IMG/VR virus record: IMGVR_UViG_3300046170_000265
Location: 1 to 57,403 of that record
DNA length: 57,403 nucleotides
Source: a virus
Reading direction: 5' to 3' (one strand)
The position numbers and the translations under genes were made by a program. Each line of letters starts with the position of its first letter. The first letter of the stretch is position 1. The notes beneath the pieces are model-generated. The model ran no database searches. It saw nothing but the letters and a program-made list of their open reading frames with translations, and was not told the DNA's origin. Positions 9,401 through 17,334 of this stretch are shown piece after piece.

Positions 9401-11006
9401 GACGTAAAGAAGGCAGATCAGGGTCAATAGAAACCCCACCACGGCCTTGGTTGTCGCGAACATATTTGGCAACACGGCTGCGCCGACCTGTTAAAGCATC
9501 GACTGCCCGGCCTGTTCCGACAGCTGCTATTTGTGCAGCTGGGATTGCTGGGTTCAATGTCGCACCAGCAGCTGTACCGATAAGCCTGGTTGGTAATTCG
9601 GCAGCTGAACGTGCAGTGTAGCCTACGTTCGAGCTAAATGGAGACAGCTGGTCAGTGATACGAGACAGGCCGCCAATGTAACCACTGTTGTGTAATCTGG
9701 TTAGTTCATTGCTTTCGCGAAATAGGCGAAGTAACTCTTGGCCTTCTTTTGTGTCGCCAACTAGACGCTCAGTGGCGTTATATTCTTGCTGACCAACAAT
9801 ACTCTTAGTTTTGCTTCTGGCTTCTCGCGTACCCGCTTCAGCTTCTACTTTGTCAGCTACGATTTCAGCTGGATCAAGACGGTCAACTTTCAATCGTTTC
9901 TTGAGATCAGCGATCTTTTGCTTCATCTCACTTGCGATCTGGACGTGAGCCAGGTCAACAGCTTGCCTTGCGCCTTCAGTAGATGTTTTGTCTAAATCCT
10001 TTGTATTAAGATTGTTTGCTTCAATGATGCCATTGAGTCGGTTTGAGAAGTCAGTTGCTGCATCAGGATCGGTTGGGGTGTCATTAGGGCCAATCGCATT
10101 TCCCACTGCTCCTGCAGTATCTAGCGTTGCCCTTGTGCCTCCACCCATTGATGTCCCAAGTACAAAGGAGTCAGTCAGACGGTCTTGAACCTCAGTACCG
10201 GTAAAGTCACCGCCCTGGGCCGCTGTACCTGTCATAACTACAGCGTCTTGTGCAGTTTCAGTAGCACCCTCAGCAAATCCAGCTTTGCTTACACGGCCAG
10301 TAAATGCTTTCGCTGCATCACCAAAACCCTTCTTGGTTAATTCTTCAGCAACTTCAGATGCTGACATTTTGGCAATTTTATCGACTGGGATAACCTTACC
10401 TGCACCAAACTTATCTAGGAAACCGACCAGTGCGCCAATCGATGTGGCGATCTTCGGGTCGTATGATCCAGTTTTCTCTTCTGTATCTAAAGCAGACTCA
10501 CCTGCCCCCATTAGCATAGAGCCACCAGTTACAGCTGCTCCACCGCCAAAGGTTAACCAGGCTGGTGCGCCTAGAAAAGCTGCGGCTGCGACAGCCCCAG
10601 AACCAGCAATTGCTGCTCCACCTGTGGGTGCAGTTTCGAGTAGCTTCTCACCCAATGCAGGGAGGAATGTACCTTTTTCGTAATTTTCGCGAAGGCTACC
10701 AGCGTACTGAGGCTGATAACCACCTTGTGCAATGTCTCTGTCCTGGTTTGCAACTTGGCGTGTACCAAAGTTTTCTATGGCTTCTGATCCAACTAATCGA
10801 CCACCGGCCTCGATGCCCTTACCAATCATCTTCTGCATATTATCGATGCCATATGCAAAAGCACCGTCGCGATCCTGGTTATTGTCTGCCACGCCTTGTG
10901 ATCTGAGTTGCTTGTAGCTGTTCGCCACAGTCTCAAACTCAGGTGTGCCTTGCTTGTTTTGGTTCGCAACGAGCCAATCAGCGTAGGCTGAAAGCCTATC
11001 TGCCAT
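6459..11006 (-). CDS. Giant polyvalent/internal virion protein with HExxH metallopeptidase motif, A
   Basis: A 1,515-residue protein, probably packaged and ejected with the DNA. The N-terminus is helical. A Gly/Ala-rich hydrophobic region (about 120-180, AAIAGSGAVAAAAFLG) could insert into membranes. Long polar, repeat-poor regions follow, then a conserved block around DKTPDAAHWYDNDIREAI and QLFGPKVGPFYMNLNGIHE. HEIGH at residues 1297-1301 is a zinc-metallopeptidase-type HExxH, and the C-terminus has another hydrophobic segment (MPLAALLAAIMANMLVAEG). Large multi-domain polyvalent proteins of this kind are known in phages and plasmids. B carries a diverged homologue with HELGH. Neighbours are terS downstream and probable ejection proteins upstream. 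Protease activity and ejection are inferred. Confidence 0.75.
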   Translation of the reverse strand: MADRLSAYADWLVANQNKQGTPEFETVANSYKQLRSQGVADNNQDRDGAFAYGIDNMQKMIGKGIEAGGRLVGSEAIENFGTRQVANQDRDIAQGGYQPQYAGSLRENYEKGTFLPALGEKLLETAPTGGAAIAGSGAVAAAAFLGAPAWLTFGGGAAVTGGSMLMGAGESALDTEEKTGSYDPKIATSIGALVGFLDKFGAGKVIPVDKIAKMSASEVAEELTKKGFGDAAKAFTGRVSKAGFAEGATETAQDAVVMTGTAAQGGDFTGTEVQDRLTDSFVLGTSMGGGTRATLDTAGAVGNAIGPNDTPTDPDAATDFSNRLNGIIEANNLNTKDLDKTSTEGARQAVDLAHVQIASEMKQKIADLKKRLKVDRLDPAEIVADKVEAEAGTREARSKTKSIVGQQEYNATERLVGDTKEGQELLRLFRESNELTRLHNSGYIGGLSRITDQLSPFSSNVGYTARSAAELPTRLIGTAAGATLNPAIPAAQIAAVGTGRAVDALTGRRSRVAKYVRDNQGRGGVSIDPDLPSLRQQNIDQDEAQKRREAELRQLNLELDNPPAGMDPDAQQQSPEAVMFKATGLTREGVKEVLAELERTVPQLAPEIASYRKMLTDGTYADALPELARAVAGEVERNPGKYSTRPGAYVPGVAPARGTVGYESPGYQRGILANRTFVDGIKMDVKTDPDLNQDDKDIITSALDNMAGNLGSDPVRTANNILDNAVDQAADKLSAAAYLGPYVDRVQEQQDQAQAKRRKSGPNIYRDGILDTSQDEDINYFVDLRSPETAPPRRKHREIGEELMNEQNQRFGRDLDPYNDAGDFETVADEMTKEAQFQSDKTPDAAHWYDNDIREAIATTAEVLPEINKTPDHRQLFLLLAALTSVGQKPKLNWRYAGSLAMHYYRTGELGEIGQIYSDKRKRFEERLVNPVTGKLLGQKAGSIEPGLYILRHMLNTRGLNETISWLNSTKTKAEIDAMRKEAGYGPQGKIKGGKNAVVPAIQLFGPKVGPFYMNLNGIHEVTVDLWASRTVRRHTGGLLADPKLEGSGLVDAPTELERPTMKDLFTRVGENLGVTPQSAQAILWAYEQELYNDLGANLIYEKFSEGAEAFRATEAVAYADRDARIASGQAGSGTNDAPASIEQSKQLSLDFGQRRTDSGLQYQTRPSVGSRPAQPEEVRETQQLAQVMFEIGKPGSQYENGIKDVETAQKLAKALNLAFHLVTNKSELAKVFGKKSLGKGFTVGAAQGPSDPREMTRSRISGEVVAKTIGVLKPYQNKRNPDETVTPLGSLFAGLHEIGHGVEGRFLPGTPEGAPTSRKMTYRRPVDGKPIAVGNVYRGTFRDILASMMDFAVTGKDGRKGYTQQDAQDIIDEIIRFQRTGALTMPDGTSEKVRPSYDEMGAAITRQQAAGRNDLAQMNELALIDFEENYLQTPHEMSADPVAAYFFDPKMTKQQMPKTAKLLREVLNGGDVFTLYSMPLAALLAAIMANMLVAEGEEEEKQGALTLGQGALSA

Positions 11007-11029
11007 GTTATGACCTCATGATTTTGGTG

Positions 11030-12184
11030 TTAGTTGATGCCTACAATCGCATCGGCTGCGGAAAGGTTTCCTGCTGCGGCTGGGGCGTTCAAGTTGCTCC
11101 CAGGCATTTGGTATGGGTGATTGCCCTCACCATGAATGACGTCGTTGTAGACTTTCTGGACCCTGCGGAGGTTGTATGACAATTCATTTGCATCTTGTGA
11201 TTGCTCAAGTGAGCCAAAGACTGCCATCAGGTTTTGTAATTCAAACGTACTGACTTGTCCTAGCGCACCGCCAGTTGGGCTTTCTTCACGCATCGCTTGT
11301 AACTTATCGAAGCTGATGTTTGCTTTGATAGTCATCAGGCGGTTCTTCAACAAGTTCGCATCAGAGCCTGGAAACGCGCTCAAAAGAGTTCCCCAGCCTG
11401 TAGCTGGTAGATCACCGCTGAACAAGTTAGAAAGGAACCCGTTTTTGTCTTCTTGGACTAACTCAAACGCACGATCGATGTCGTCATTGACTACAAGACC
11501 CTTTGCTGAATTGTTTTTACCAGTTCCTGTGCCTTTGGCTTTTGCTTGGGCTTTCTGCATTGCAAGGTTGTACTGATTAATCCCGGAACGATTTGTATCC
11601 TGAATTGCGCCATACATATCGCCCATCGCACCAAGCGATGCTGTTGCGCCTTTGTTATTTGCGCCAAGACCAGCAAGGCCCACACGCATTAGCATTTCAT
11701 TGTTATCGATGGTTTGCGGCTTGAATGACATCGGTGTTTGGTCGCGTCGGTTGCCTGTAACTGGTTTTGTATTGGCTAGGATGCCTGGGTCAGCTGCTTG
11801 TGGAGACGACATGTCAGACAAGGCTGGCTGAGTTTGGACAGCAAGATTGTTGTTTAACTGGTAATCACGGATCACGGAACCGTCAGACACAACTTCTGGA
11901 TCGTTTTGAGCAAAACGAAGGCTTGGATCATTACCATCTGTTGGCATCACCGAGGCAGGGCGTACTACATTTCCGGCGTTAAGCGTTTTGTAATTACCCT
12001 GGGACATCTGGACTGGATCGCCTGGTCGCGCCAGGCTTCCGTCGTTGTTCTGTTCGATGAAATCTAGGATGCCTGGGTTTGGTGTGTTCCTGTAGTACCG
12101 ACCAGCGTTCGTAGCCGTGTCTAAAATGCCACCCACAATACGGTCGTACATACTTTGATTGGCAGGGTTAATTGAGTTGTTCAT
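11030..12184 (-). CDS. Putative internal virion (ejection) protein, prophage A
   Basis: 384 residues, mainly helical and polar, rich in Asn, Gln and Ala. The N-terminal half is low complexity (MNNSINPANQSMYDRIVGG). The C-terminal half is well conserved with B (53,709-54,704): FDKLQAMREESPTGGALGQV, FELQNL.A.FG.L, VYNDVIHGEGNHPY. Position between the polyvalent protein and a Gly-hydrophobic ejection-type protein matches the internal core proteins of podoviruses. A GAGGGG ribosome site precedes the ATG. No enzymatic motif is visible. The ejection role is inferred from position. Confidence 0.65.
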   Translation of the reverse strand: MNNSINPANQSMYDRIVGGILDTATNAGRYYRNTPNPGILDFIEQNNDGSLARPGDPVQMSQGNYKTLNAGNVVRPASVMPTDGNDPSLRFAQNDPEVVSDGSVIRDYQLNNNLAVQTQPALSDMSSPQAADPGILANTKPVTGNRRDQTPMSFKPQTIDNNEMLMRVGLAGLGANNKGATASLGAMGDMYGAIQDTNRSGINQYNLAMQKAQAKAKGTGTGKNNSAKGLVVNDDIDRAFELVQEDKNGFLSNLFSGDLPATGWGTLLSAFPGSDANLLKNRLMTIKANISFDKLQAMREESPTGGALGQVSTFELQNLMAVFGSLEQSQDANELSYNLRRVQKVYNDVIHGEGNHPYQMPGSNLNAPAAAGNLSAADAIVGIN

Positions 12185-12198
12185 TTTTAACCCCTCCT

Positions 12199-13548
12199 CT
12201 AGAAAAGTGGATCGTACATGTCGTTATTACCACCAGGGAAATAACTTGCCCCTGCTCTTTGCGGCTGTGAACCAAAGCCACCAAAGAAGTTGCTTATCTG
12301 CTGACCGTATTTGTTACCAAATCCGGCCCCAGCCATTGCGCCAGTCAACCCACCCATAGTTGGGTTGTTGTAGTTAGGGTTTTGACCCGGTGGTGACATA
12401 GGCGCACGGCCTAAGATGCCAGACATAAAGTTTCCGTACTGATTTGACGCAAAGTCACGATCACCCTCAAACCTTTGCCGGTCGGCATCAAGGCGGTTCT
12501 GTGCGTCAATTTGATCTGCGGAACCTGAGCCTAACATCCCTGTGATACCAGAATTTGCAGTATCCATTCCAATGCCGTATGTCGCAGCTAATCCACGATT
12601 GGCGGCCATCATGTTGTTGAAGGTGTTGTTGTTCGCGGAGTTCATCGCACCGAAACCGGTGTACATATTGTTGAAACGCGATTGGTCACCCGATCGCAAA
12701 TCAGACAACCCACCTCGCATGGCGTTAAGCTGGTTCATTGAACCTGATTTCATACCGCCGAGAGCGTTCATTCTATTACTGAAGTCTTGATTACCTTGAG
12801 ATAGTGAGCGTCCCATTAAGCTGTCATTTATTTGAGCCGTTGTGGAGGCTTCAAGTTCAGAGTTCCTGTCTCGCAAAACAGCTTCAGTCACGCCAGCCCT
12901 TGAGTTATTAGTATTGCCGGTGCCTGATGCTGAGATGTTTAAACCAGGTAATTGGACCTCATTAAGGTTCCTATTTGCCCCTCGCATTGCGGCATCAATC
13001 AAAGGACGCGAATTATTTAGGGCATAATTCTGGGCATTGCCCATGCTGTCTTGACCAGCTGCATTATAAAGATCGCGGGCTTCCTGATCGTAAAACCCAC
13101 CAGTTGCCCTATTGTAGATGTCATTAGCCTGGCCTGAATACATGTCGTTACCAGCTGCATCGTTATATAGATCCCTGGCTGCATTATTTGTATTGGTCGC
13201 GTTTGCGCGATTGTACAGGTCAGCGTAGTTCCCTGAGAAGCCACTGGCCGTATTCATCATGTTGTTGCCAGCACCAAAATTGGACTTGCCAAAATTGTAT
13301 TGACTATCAAGACCGAAACGCTGTCGGTCGTTCAGTCCAGCATATGTGTTACCGCCGTAATAGCCTTTAGAAAGCGCATCGTTTAGGGCGTCTTCACCAC
13401 CTTTGTAACCACGTTTTATGTAGTCCCGGGCGTCGGTGTAGCCTCGAGCGTTAAGCTCATCTGAGTAGCGTTGTGCGTTGCGGTCAGCCTTAGCTGATTT
13501 CGCGCCGATTAATGCACCGCCGATCGCGCCTATTGCACCCCATACCAT
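12199..13548 (-). CDS. Putative ejection protein with Gly-rich membrane helix and DLYN repeats, A
   Basis: 449 residues. The N-terminus (MVWGAIGAIGGALIGAKSAK) is a glycine-zipper hydrophobic helix typical of podovirus ejection proteins such as T7 gp14-like ones. Around residues 100-180 a short unit recurs: ADLYNRA, RDLYNDAAG, NDIYNRATGG and RDLYNAAGQ. The B homologue (54,701-55,762) has only one such unit, so this is a lineage-specific expansion. The C-terminus is Met/Asn/Gly-rich with AGAGFGNKYG and FFGGFGSQPQ, matching B (FGFGGEYGPQLGNFFTGSG). It follows the 90-residue gene and precedes the other internal protein. Function inferred. Confidence 0.6.
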   Translation of the reverse strand: MVWGAIGAIGGALIGAKSAKADRNAQRYSDELNARGYTDARDYIKRGYKGGEDALNDALSKGYYGGNTYAGLNDRQRFGLDSQYNFGKSNFGAGNNMMNTASGFSGNYADLYNRANATNTNNAARDLYNDAAGNDMYSGQANDIYNRATGGFYDQEARDLYNAAGQDSMGNAQNYALNNSRPLIDAAMRGANRNLNEVQLPGLNISASGTGNTNNSRAGVTEAVLRDRNSELEASTTAQINDSLMGRSLSQGNQDFSNRMNALGGMKSGSMNQLNAMRGGLSDLRSGDQSRFNNMYTGFGAMNSANNNTFNNMMAANRGLAATYGIGMDTANSGITGMLGSGSADQIDAQNRLDADRQRFEGDRDFASNQYGNFMSGILGRAPMSPPGQNPNYNNPTMGGLTGAMAGAGFGNKYGQQISNFFGGFGSQPQRAGASYFPGGNNDMYDPLF

Positions 13549-13579
13549 ATCGTAAATTCCTTATTGTTATATTTGTCTT

Positions 13580-13852
13580 TTAGACGGCCACCCAAGTCGT
13601 GCCGTTGTAGACGTAAAGCCCATCACCGGAACCTGGGTTCCAGGGTGACACTGCGTATCTGACCATTCCTCTGATTGGGTTTTCGGGAGGGTCTTCAGCT
13701 ACTTGGATCGCTGATTGAACAAGTGTACCAATAGCAATTTCAATGCGTTGCAGCTCATCTTGAAAGTATCGTCTGATGCCTTCATCAAGGACTGGGTACT
13801 GTGTTCGCGTGTAGGGTTTGACTAGAATGTTAGTCTTATCACTGAGAGCCAT
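13580..13852 (-). CDS. Small conserved virion-operon protein, prophage A
   Basis: 90 residues ending YVYNGTTWVAV, starting MALSDKTNILVKPYTRTQYP. B has a clear homologue (55,778-56,056; shared LQDELQRLEAAI/FQDELQRIEIAI, PPENPI.GM/PPANPIKGM, SPW, FNGTTWV). The C-terminal pattern resembles the short beta motif seen in phage fibre and baseplate-associated proteins that carry a YNGTTW repeat. It starts two bases after the tail protein stop, so it is probably translationally coupled. The function is not known; a structural tail accessory is plausible. Confidence 0.7.
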   Translation of the reverse strand: MALSDKTNILVKPYTRTQYPVLDEGIRRYFQDELQRIEIAIGTLVQSAIQVAEDPPENPIRGMVRYAVSPWNPGSGDGLYVYNGTTWVAV

Positions 13853-13854
13853 TA

Positions 13855-15468
13855 CTAACGCCTCCCAGTTGCTGTGACCTCTAGGTCGAAATTAGATAAC
13901 TCGAAGTCTTTGTTATCTGTGAATGACACCTTGTAGCTCAAATACCGCCCGGCTGCCCGGCTATCAATCTTGTGGTCTGTTGATATGTCGAAGACTTGGC
14001 TGGAACTATAAGCCGGTGTCGATTTTGGTATGTCAGACGCTCCAAACTGAAAGGTCAGAGTAGTATCAGCCGTGTTCACGGTATCTGCTTGCGGGTAAAT
14101 CCGCGTACAGACGACATACTGATTTGCTCCTAATCCTGCTTCATCGAGGTCAATCCCAGTGCGTTCCAGGAGAACTGGCTTTGTGGCTTCGGTATCTAGC
14201 TGGAAAGCAATCTTACCTTCGTCCGACAAATCCAAGCCATATAGCTTGTCGCTACTAAGACCATCAGCTGTCAGGGTTTCACCGACCATCAGGGAGTGCT
14301 TATCGAAGCTATCAGACTGTTGATAATATGTTCCACCTGTTAAGGCATATGTGGTGGTACTGGTTGCGTAGGTGGCAACAGAATCGACATTCGCAACTGC
14401 CCCTGCGCTGACATTTGGTAAGTCCATGAAGGACCAAGTGTCATTTCTGTAGTTATAGACAGCTGCCCGATTACAACGGTCAGCGTTAGGAAATGCGACA
14501 TACTGATCGCCTGACTGATAGCAGAACATAACCTCGTTCAAAGTTGGGTTGTGGTGAACGAAACAGACATCTGCTGCTTGGTTATTAAGGCTTCCAAAGA
14601 TGAAATCTTTTACTCTCTCATCGCAGATGCTTTGCTTTGATGTGCCATCGTGAACGTAGATGTCGAATGGCCCGAAGCAGAAATGCTTGCCCTCGATTTG
14701 GACTACGCAGTTTTGGGACATAATTCCGGCGTCTACGAACAGCTGACGGAAATTGAAGATAAAAGTTCCACCGACAAATTCCATTAACCAAACTTGGTCA
14801 TTAGAGTAGATGATGAAGTTTGAGCCTAATGGCGCACCATCCAGAATCTCAGTCTTAATTTGGACTAAATCGTTGAAGCCAGCAGACTTGGTTGTGTCAA
14901 ATTCAGACCAGCTGTCTGGGACATTGTTCGCAGTCGTAATATTTGACCACCTCACTCGCACCGGGAAGCTGGTAGCACCTTCGCTCATATTAAGACCAAG
15001 CAGGAAGTCACCGAAGCTCCGAAGTGAATTACAACGCCATGTGGCATCCCAATTCGGCAAATCAGCGAAGTTCGTACCCGCTGGCCCACGATACACTGGA
15101 ACGTGATCTGGTCTGTTTATATAGGTAACATTAGCGAGTGATGTACCGGTATAAGGGCGTGGGTCTGTTGATCCAGTTATGGAACCAGAACGATTACTGA
15201 CAGTTCCGTTGCTGTATTCTCCTAAGTACCAATCGTCTGAGACAACAAGTGTAGAATCAAAGTTGTTAGACGGTACAATACCGTAAGCAAACCGTGGGCT
15301 GTAGCCTATGTTGTCCTTGATGTTTCTGAAGATTGGAGACCGGCTCACCTTGCCTTCATCGAAGCGTACATTGATACCAGTTGAATAGGCATTGAGGGGT
15401 AAGTTGTATGGTGCAACATCAGTTATGACACCTACGGAGCCTAAGTCCTTGATTGGGAGCATAGCCAT
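13855..15468 (-). CDS. Large tail protein, prophage A
   Basis: 537 residues, mostly beta-rich with regular aromatic and Gly positions (starts MAMLPIKDLGSVGVITDVAP). Conserved with B over its length: SAGFNDLVQ, GTNFIIYSND, LVEFVGGTFIF/LMEFVGGTFIF, FCFGPFDIYVHDGTSK, SFMDLPNVSAG, KLYGLDLSD and a terminal DSRAAGRYLSYK. This family occupies the place of the tail-tube/stabilisation proteins in podoviruses, and the repeated blade-like pattern would fit a propeller-type tail accessory protein. I cannot assign it to T7 gp12 or P22 gp10 with confidence. A GGAGT ribosome site precedes the ATG. Confidence 0.65.
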   Translation of the reverse strand: MAMLPIKDLGSVGVITDVAPYNLPLNAYSTGINVRFDEGKVSRSPIFRNIKDNIGYSPRFAYGIVPSNNFDSTLVVSDDWYLGEYSNGTVSNRSGSITGSTDPRPYTGTSLANVTYINRPDHVPVYRGPAGTNFADLPNWDATWRCNSLRSFGDFLLGLNMSEGATSFPVRVRWSNITTANNVPDSWSEFDTTKSAGFNDLVQIKTEILDGAPLGSNFIIYSNDQVWLMEFVGGTFIFNFRQLFVDAGIMSQNCVVQIEGKHFCFGPFDIYVHDGTSKQSICDERVKDFIFGSLNNQAADVCFVHHNPTLNEVMFCYQSGDQYVAFPNADRCNRAAVYNYRNDTWSFMDLPNVSAGAVANVDSVATYATSTTTYALTGGTYYQQSDSFDKHSLMVGETLTADGLSSDKLYGLDLSDEGKIAFQLDTEATKPVLLERTGIDLDEAGLGANQYVVCTRIYPQADTVNTADTTLTFQFGASDIPKSTPAYSSSQVFDISTDHKIDSRAAGRYLSYKVSFTDNKDFELSNFDLEVTATGRR

Positions 15469-15485
15469 TGTCTATTACTCCTGTA

Positions 15486-16712
15486 TTACCAAATCCATAG
15501 TTCAATATAACCTGAGCGACCAGCTTCCGGCTGGATGCCGCCACCACCTGTTGTTGCTGTGCCGCCAGCACCAAGAGAATAGGACAAAACTTGACCGCCA
15601 ACATTTGCGCCAGTTACATATTTTTGCACCAGCACACCATTGCCGCCGTCTTGGCTTTGCCCATCGAAGTTGTTTGTGGTTGTCCGACCACCAGATGCGC
15701 CAGTATTATAGAAAATATCACCACCGGCTGATGATGAACCAACATTTGTAAACCAGTTAGTTGTGTCGGCTCCACTTCCCATATTGGTTCCGTGTGGGCC
15801 GCCAGCCGCAGTGATGGAAATGCCCAGCGTACCGTTGCTAACCGTTGTTGTACCGCCATCACCGCCTACAGTAACACTGTTTGTCCCAAGACCGCCGGTA
15901 GCAGGGTTTGCGTGTACGGAACCACCGCCACCCCCGCCTGATGCTTTAATCAGGATTGCTTTGGCTCCCGCTGGTATGGTGTAGCTTGTACCGCTAGTTA
16001 GAAAACGAATATCGAGTGGGTAGCCGCTGACATTGTTAAACTGCGTCTGAATGTTGCTTGTTACGCCATCCAAGTAGCCTAGTTCCGTAGCCGTTACGGC
16101 ACTGGTAGACATCTTTCCGCTACCGTCTGTGATCATGGCGCGGTTGGCTGAGAAGTTGTTTGACACGCCTGTTGATGCTGCACCAGTTACTGTAGCTTGC
16201 TTGGCGTTCAATTGAGGCTGAATGTAGTTTGCGACACCATCTAGGTAACCAAGTTCTGTGCTTGTGATGGCACTAGCGTAAATCTTACCGTCTGAGGCTG
16301 AATAGAGTGCGCGGTTGGCTGTAAGATTAGACGACAGAATAGTTGTAGCTGCGCCAGTTACGTTAGGCTGCTTGCTGTTCAACTGGGTCTGTAGGTTACT
16401 TGTGACGCCATCGAGGTAGTCGTATTCAGTTGATGTAACGCCTGTGGCTCGTAAGTCCTTGGCATAGTTGAGGTCAGTAACTGTACCTGTAAAACCATCG
16501 ACCTTGTTCAGTTCTGCGGTTGTTGAAGTCAGACCATCTAACAAGTTCAATTCATTTTGCGTAGCTGTGATCGCGCCTGTGATATTAGGGAAAGTGTTCT
16601 GGATGGTGCTTTTGATAAGTCGAAAATGTTCATCGGCTTGATTAAGACCGTCAGTTGCGACTGGGTTAAGTGGGTTAAGCTGGTTTATCGTGGTGGCGGA
16701 TTCTAGGGCCAT
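15486..16712 (-). CDS. Tail fibre with LDG repeats and Gly-rich tip, prophage A
   Basis: 408 residues. An N-terminal anchor (TTINQLNPLNPVATDGLNQ) is followed by repeats built on TELNxVDG/ELGYLDGV..NIQ.QLN, at least five copies, as in trimeric phage fibres. The C-terminal third is very Gly-rich (IKASGGGGGG, GGDGGTTTV, LGAGGTATTGGGG) and ends YIELWIW, like the glycine-rich receptor-binding tips of some adhesins. It is the last gene of the A virion block before the 0.6 kb regulatory gap, so it would be the first gene of the late transcript. Receptor binding is inferred. The equivalent B gene would lie beyond the right edge. Confidence 0.75.
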   Translation of the reverse strand: MALESATTINQLNPLNPVATDGLNQADEHFRLIKSTIQNTFPNITGAITATQNELNLLDGLTSTTAELNKVDGFTGTVTDLNYAKDLRATGVTSTEYDYLDGVTSNLQTQLNSKQPNVTGAATTILSSNLTANRALYSASDGKIYASAITSTELGYLDGVANYIQPQLNAKQATVTGAASTGVSNNFSANRAMITDGSGKMSTSAVTATELGYLDGVTSNIQTQFNNVSGYPLDIRFLTSGTSYTIPAGAKAILIKASGGGGGGSVHANPATGGLGTNSVTVGGDGGTTTVSNGTLGISITAAGGPHGTNMGSGADTTNWFTNVGSSSAGGDIFYNTGASGGRTTTNNFDGQSQDGGNGVLVQKYVTGANVGGQVLSYSLGAGGTATTGGGGIQPEAGRSGYIELWIW

Positions 16713-17274
16713 ACTGTGTAATCCTTGGTTTTCTGGGGTGGACGCTGCTTTGAAAGGACGGACTACAAAAACAACAACGCCGGACCTTTATGTCTTTTTT
16801 TAAACTTGGTTGATCAATGGTGTGCCTGGGGGTCAAAATGACCGGGATGGAACCAAAAGCCTGACCGCTGCCGAGGTAATTCGACACGACACAAGCTAAG
16901 CGACTGTAATCGTTAGGTGTTGAGGTCAGGCGATCTTTAATCGCTTGCCCTTTTGGTCCCTGCTCTTCAGGACATTAGGCCATTAGAGAAAATTATTGGG
17001 ATGACCTATTCGATCTTCGATACAAATCGGAACCTAAGCCACTACAGTCCACCTAAGCCACTACAGTCCACCTGAGTTGACTGCTGTTGTCTTGTGTATC
17101 AGTGGTAGTTCGTAGGTGGTTTAAGATGGTACTCATCAGACAAACCTAGGTCACTATAGGTAACTATAGTCCTCTTAGGTGATACCACTTAATCGCTGTT
17201 CTTATTGCGTTTGGGAGACAAACAGCATATATCTTTAGTGTGCTTCGGCACCATCACCCTGAAGAAGGGCGATG
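16713..17274. promoter_or_regulatory. Regulatory gap between middle and late genes of A
   Basis: No convincing gene in about 560 bases. It contains a 19-base tandem repeat (17,033-17,070), a perfect palindrome ACTATAG-GTAA-CTATAGT (17,153-17,170), a 7-base inverted pair AGTGGTA/TACCACT (17,101-17,107 and 17,184-17,190), and two AAGCGA/TCGCTT elements (16,898-16,903 and 16,941-16,946) like those crowding the att region. It lies just upstream of the late virion operon and just after a terminator, so late promoters or a replication origin are likely here. None of the five polymerase-promoter cores occurs in it. Confidence 0.5.
17033..17070. repeat. Two tandem 19-base repeats, CCTAAGCCACTACAGTCCA
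   Basis: Two exact, directly adjacent copies of CCTAAGCCACTACAGTCCA, followed by CCTGAG. A degenerate third copy is CCTAGGTCACTATAGG at about 17,145-17,160. The related CCTARGYCACTAYAG core and the nearby palindrome suggest iterated binding sites, either promoter elements or origin iterons. Confidence 0.7.
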
Positions 17275-17328
17275 TATAAAAGAATGGGTCAGTTGGTTCT
17301 CGGTCAAAAGAGAAACTCTGGCCCATTC
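17275..17328 (-). terminator. Probable intrinsic terminator after the 325-residue gene
   Basis: On the transcribed strand, GAATGGGCCAG pairs with CTGACCCATTC (one wobble). A smaller TTCTC/GAGAA stem lies in the loop, and CTTTTAT follows. It lies seven bases past the stop of the 17,335-18,312 gene and closes the middle-gene transcript before the late regulatory gap. Confidence 0.7.
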
Positions 17329-17334
17329 GTTTAT

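Noticed and set aside
17152-17160. CACTATAGG, identical to part of the T7 promoter, as a T7-specific promoter
   Set aside because: On the plus strand, antisense to the operon, without the T7 upstream recognition bases. Kept only as part of a repeat.
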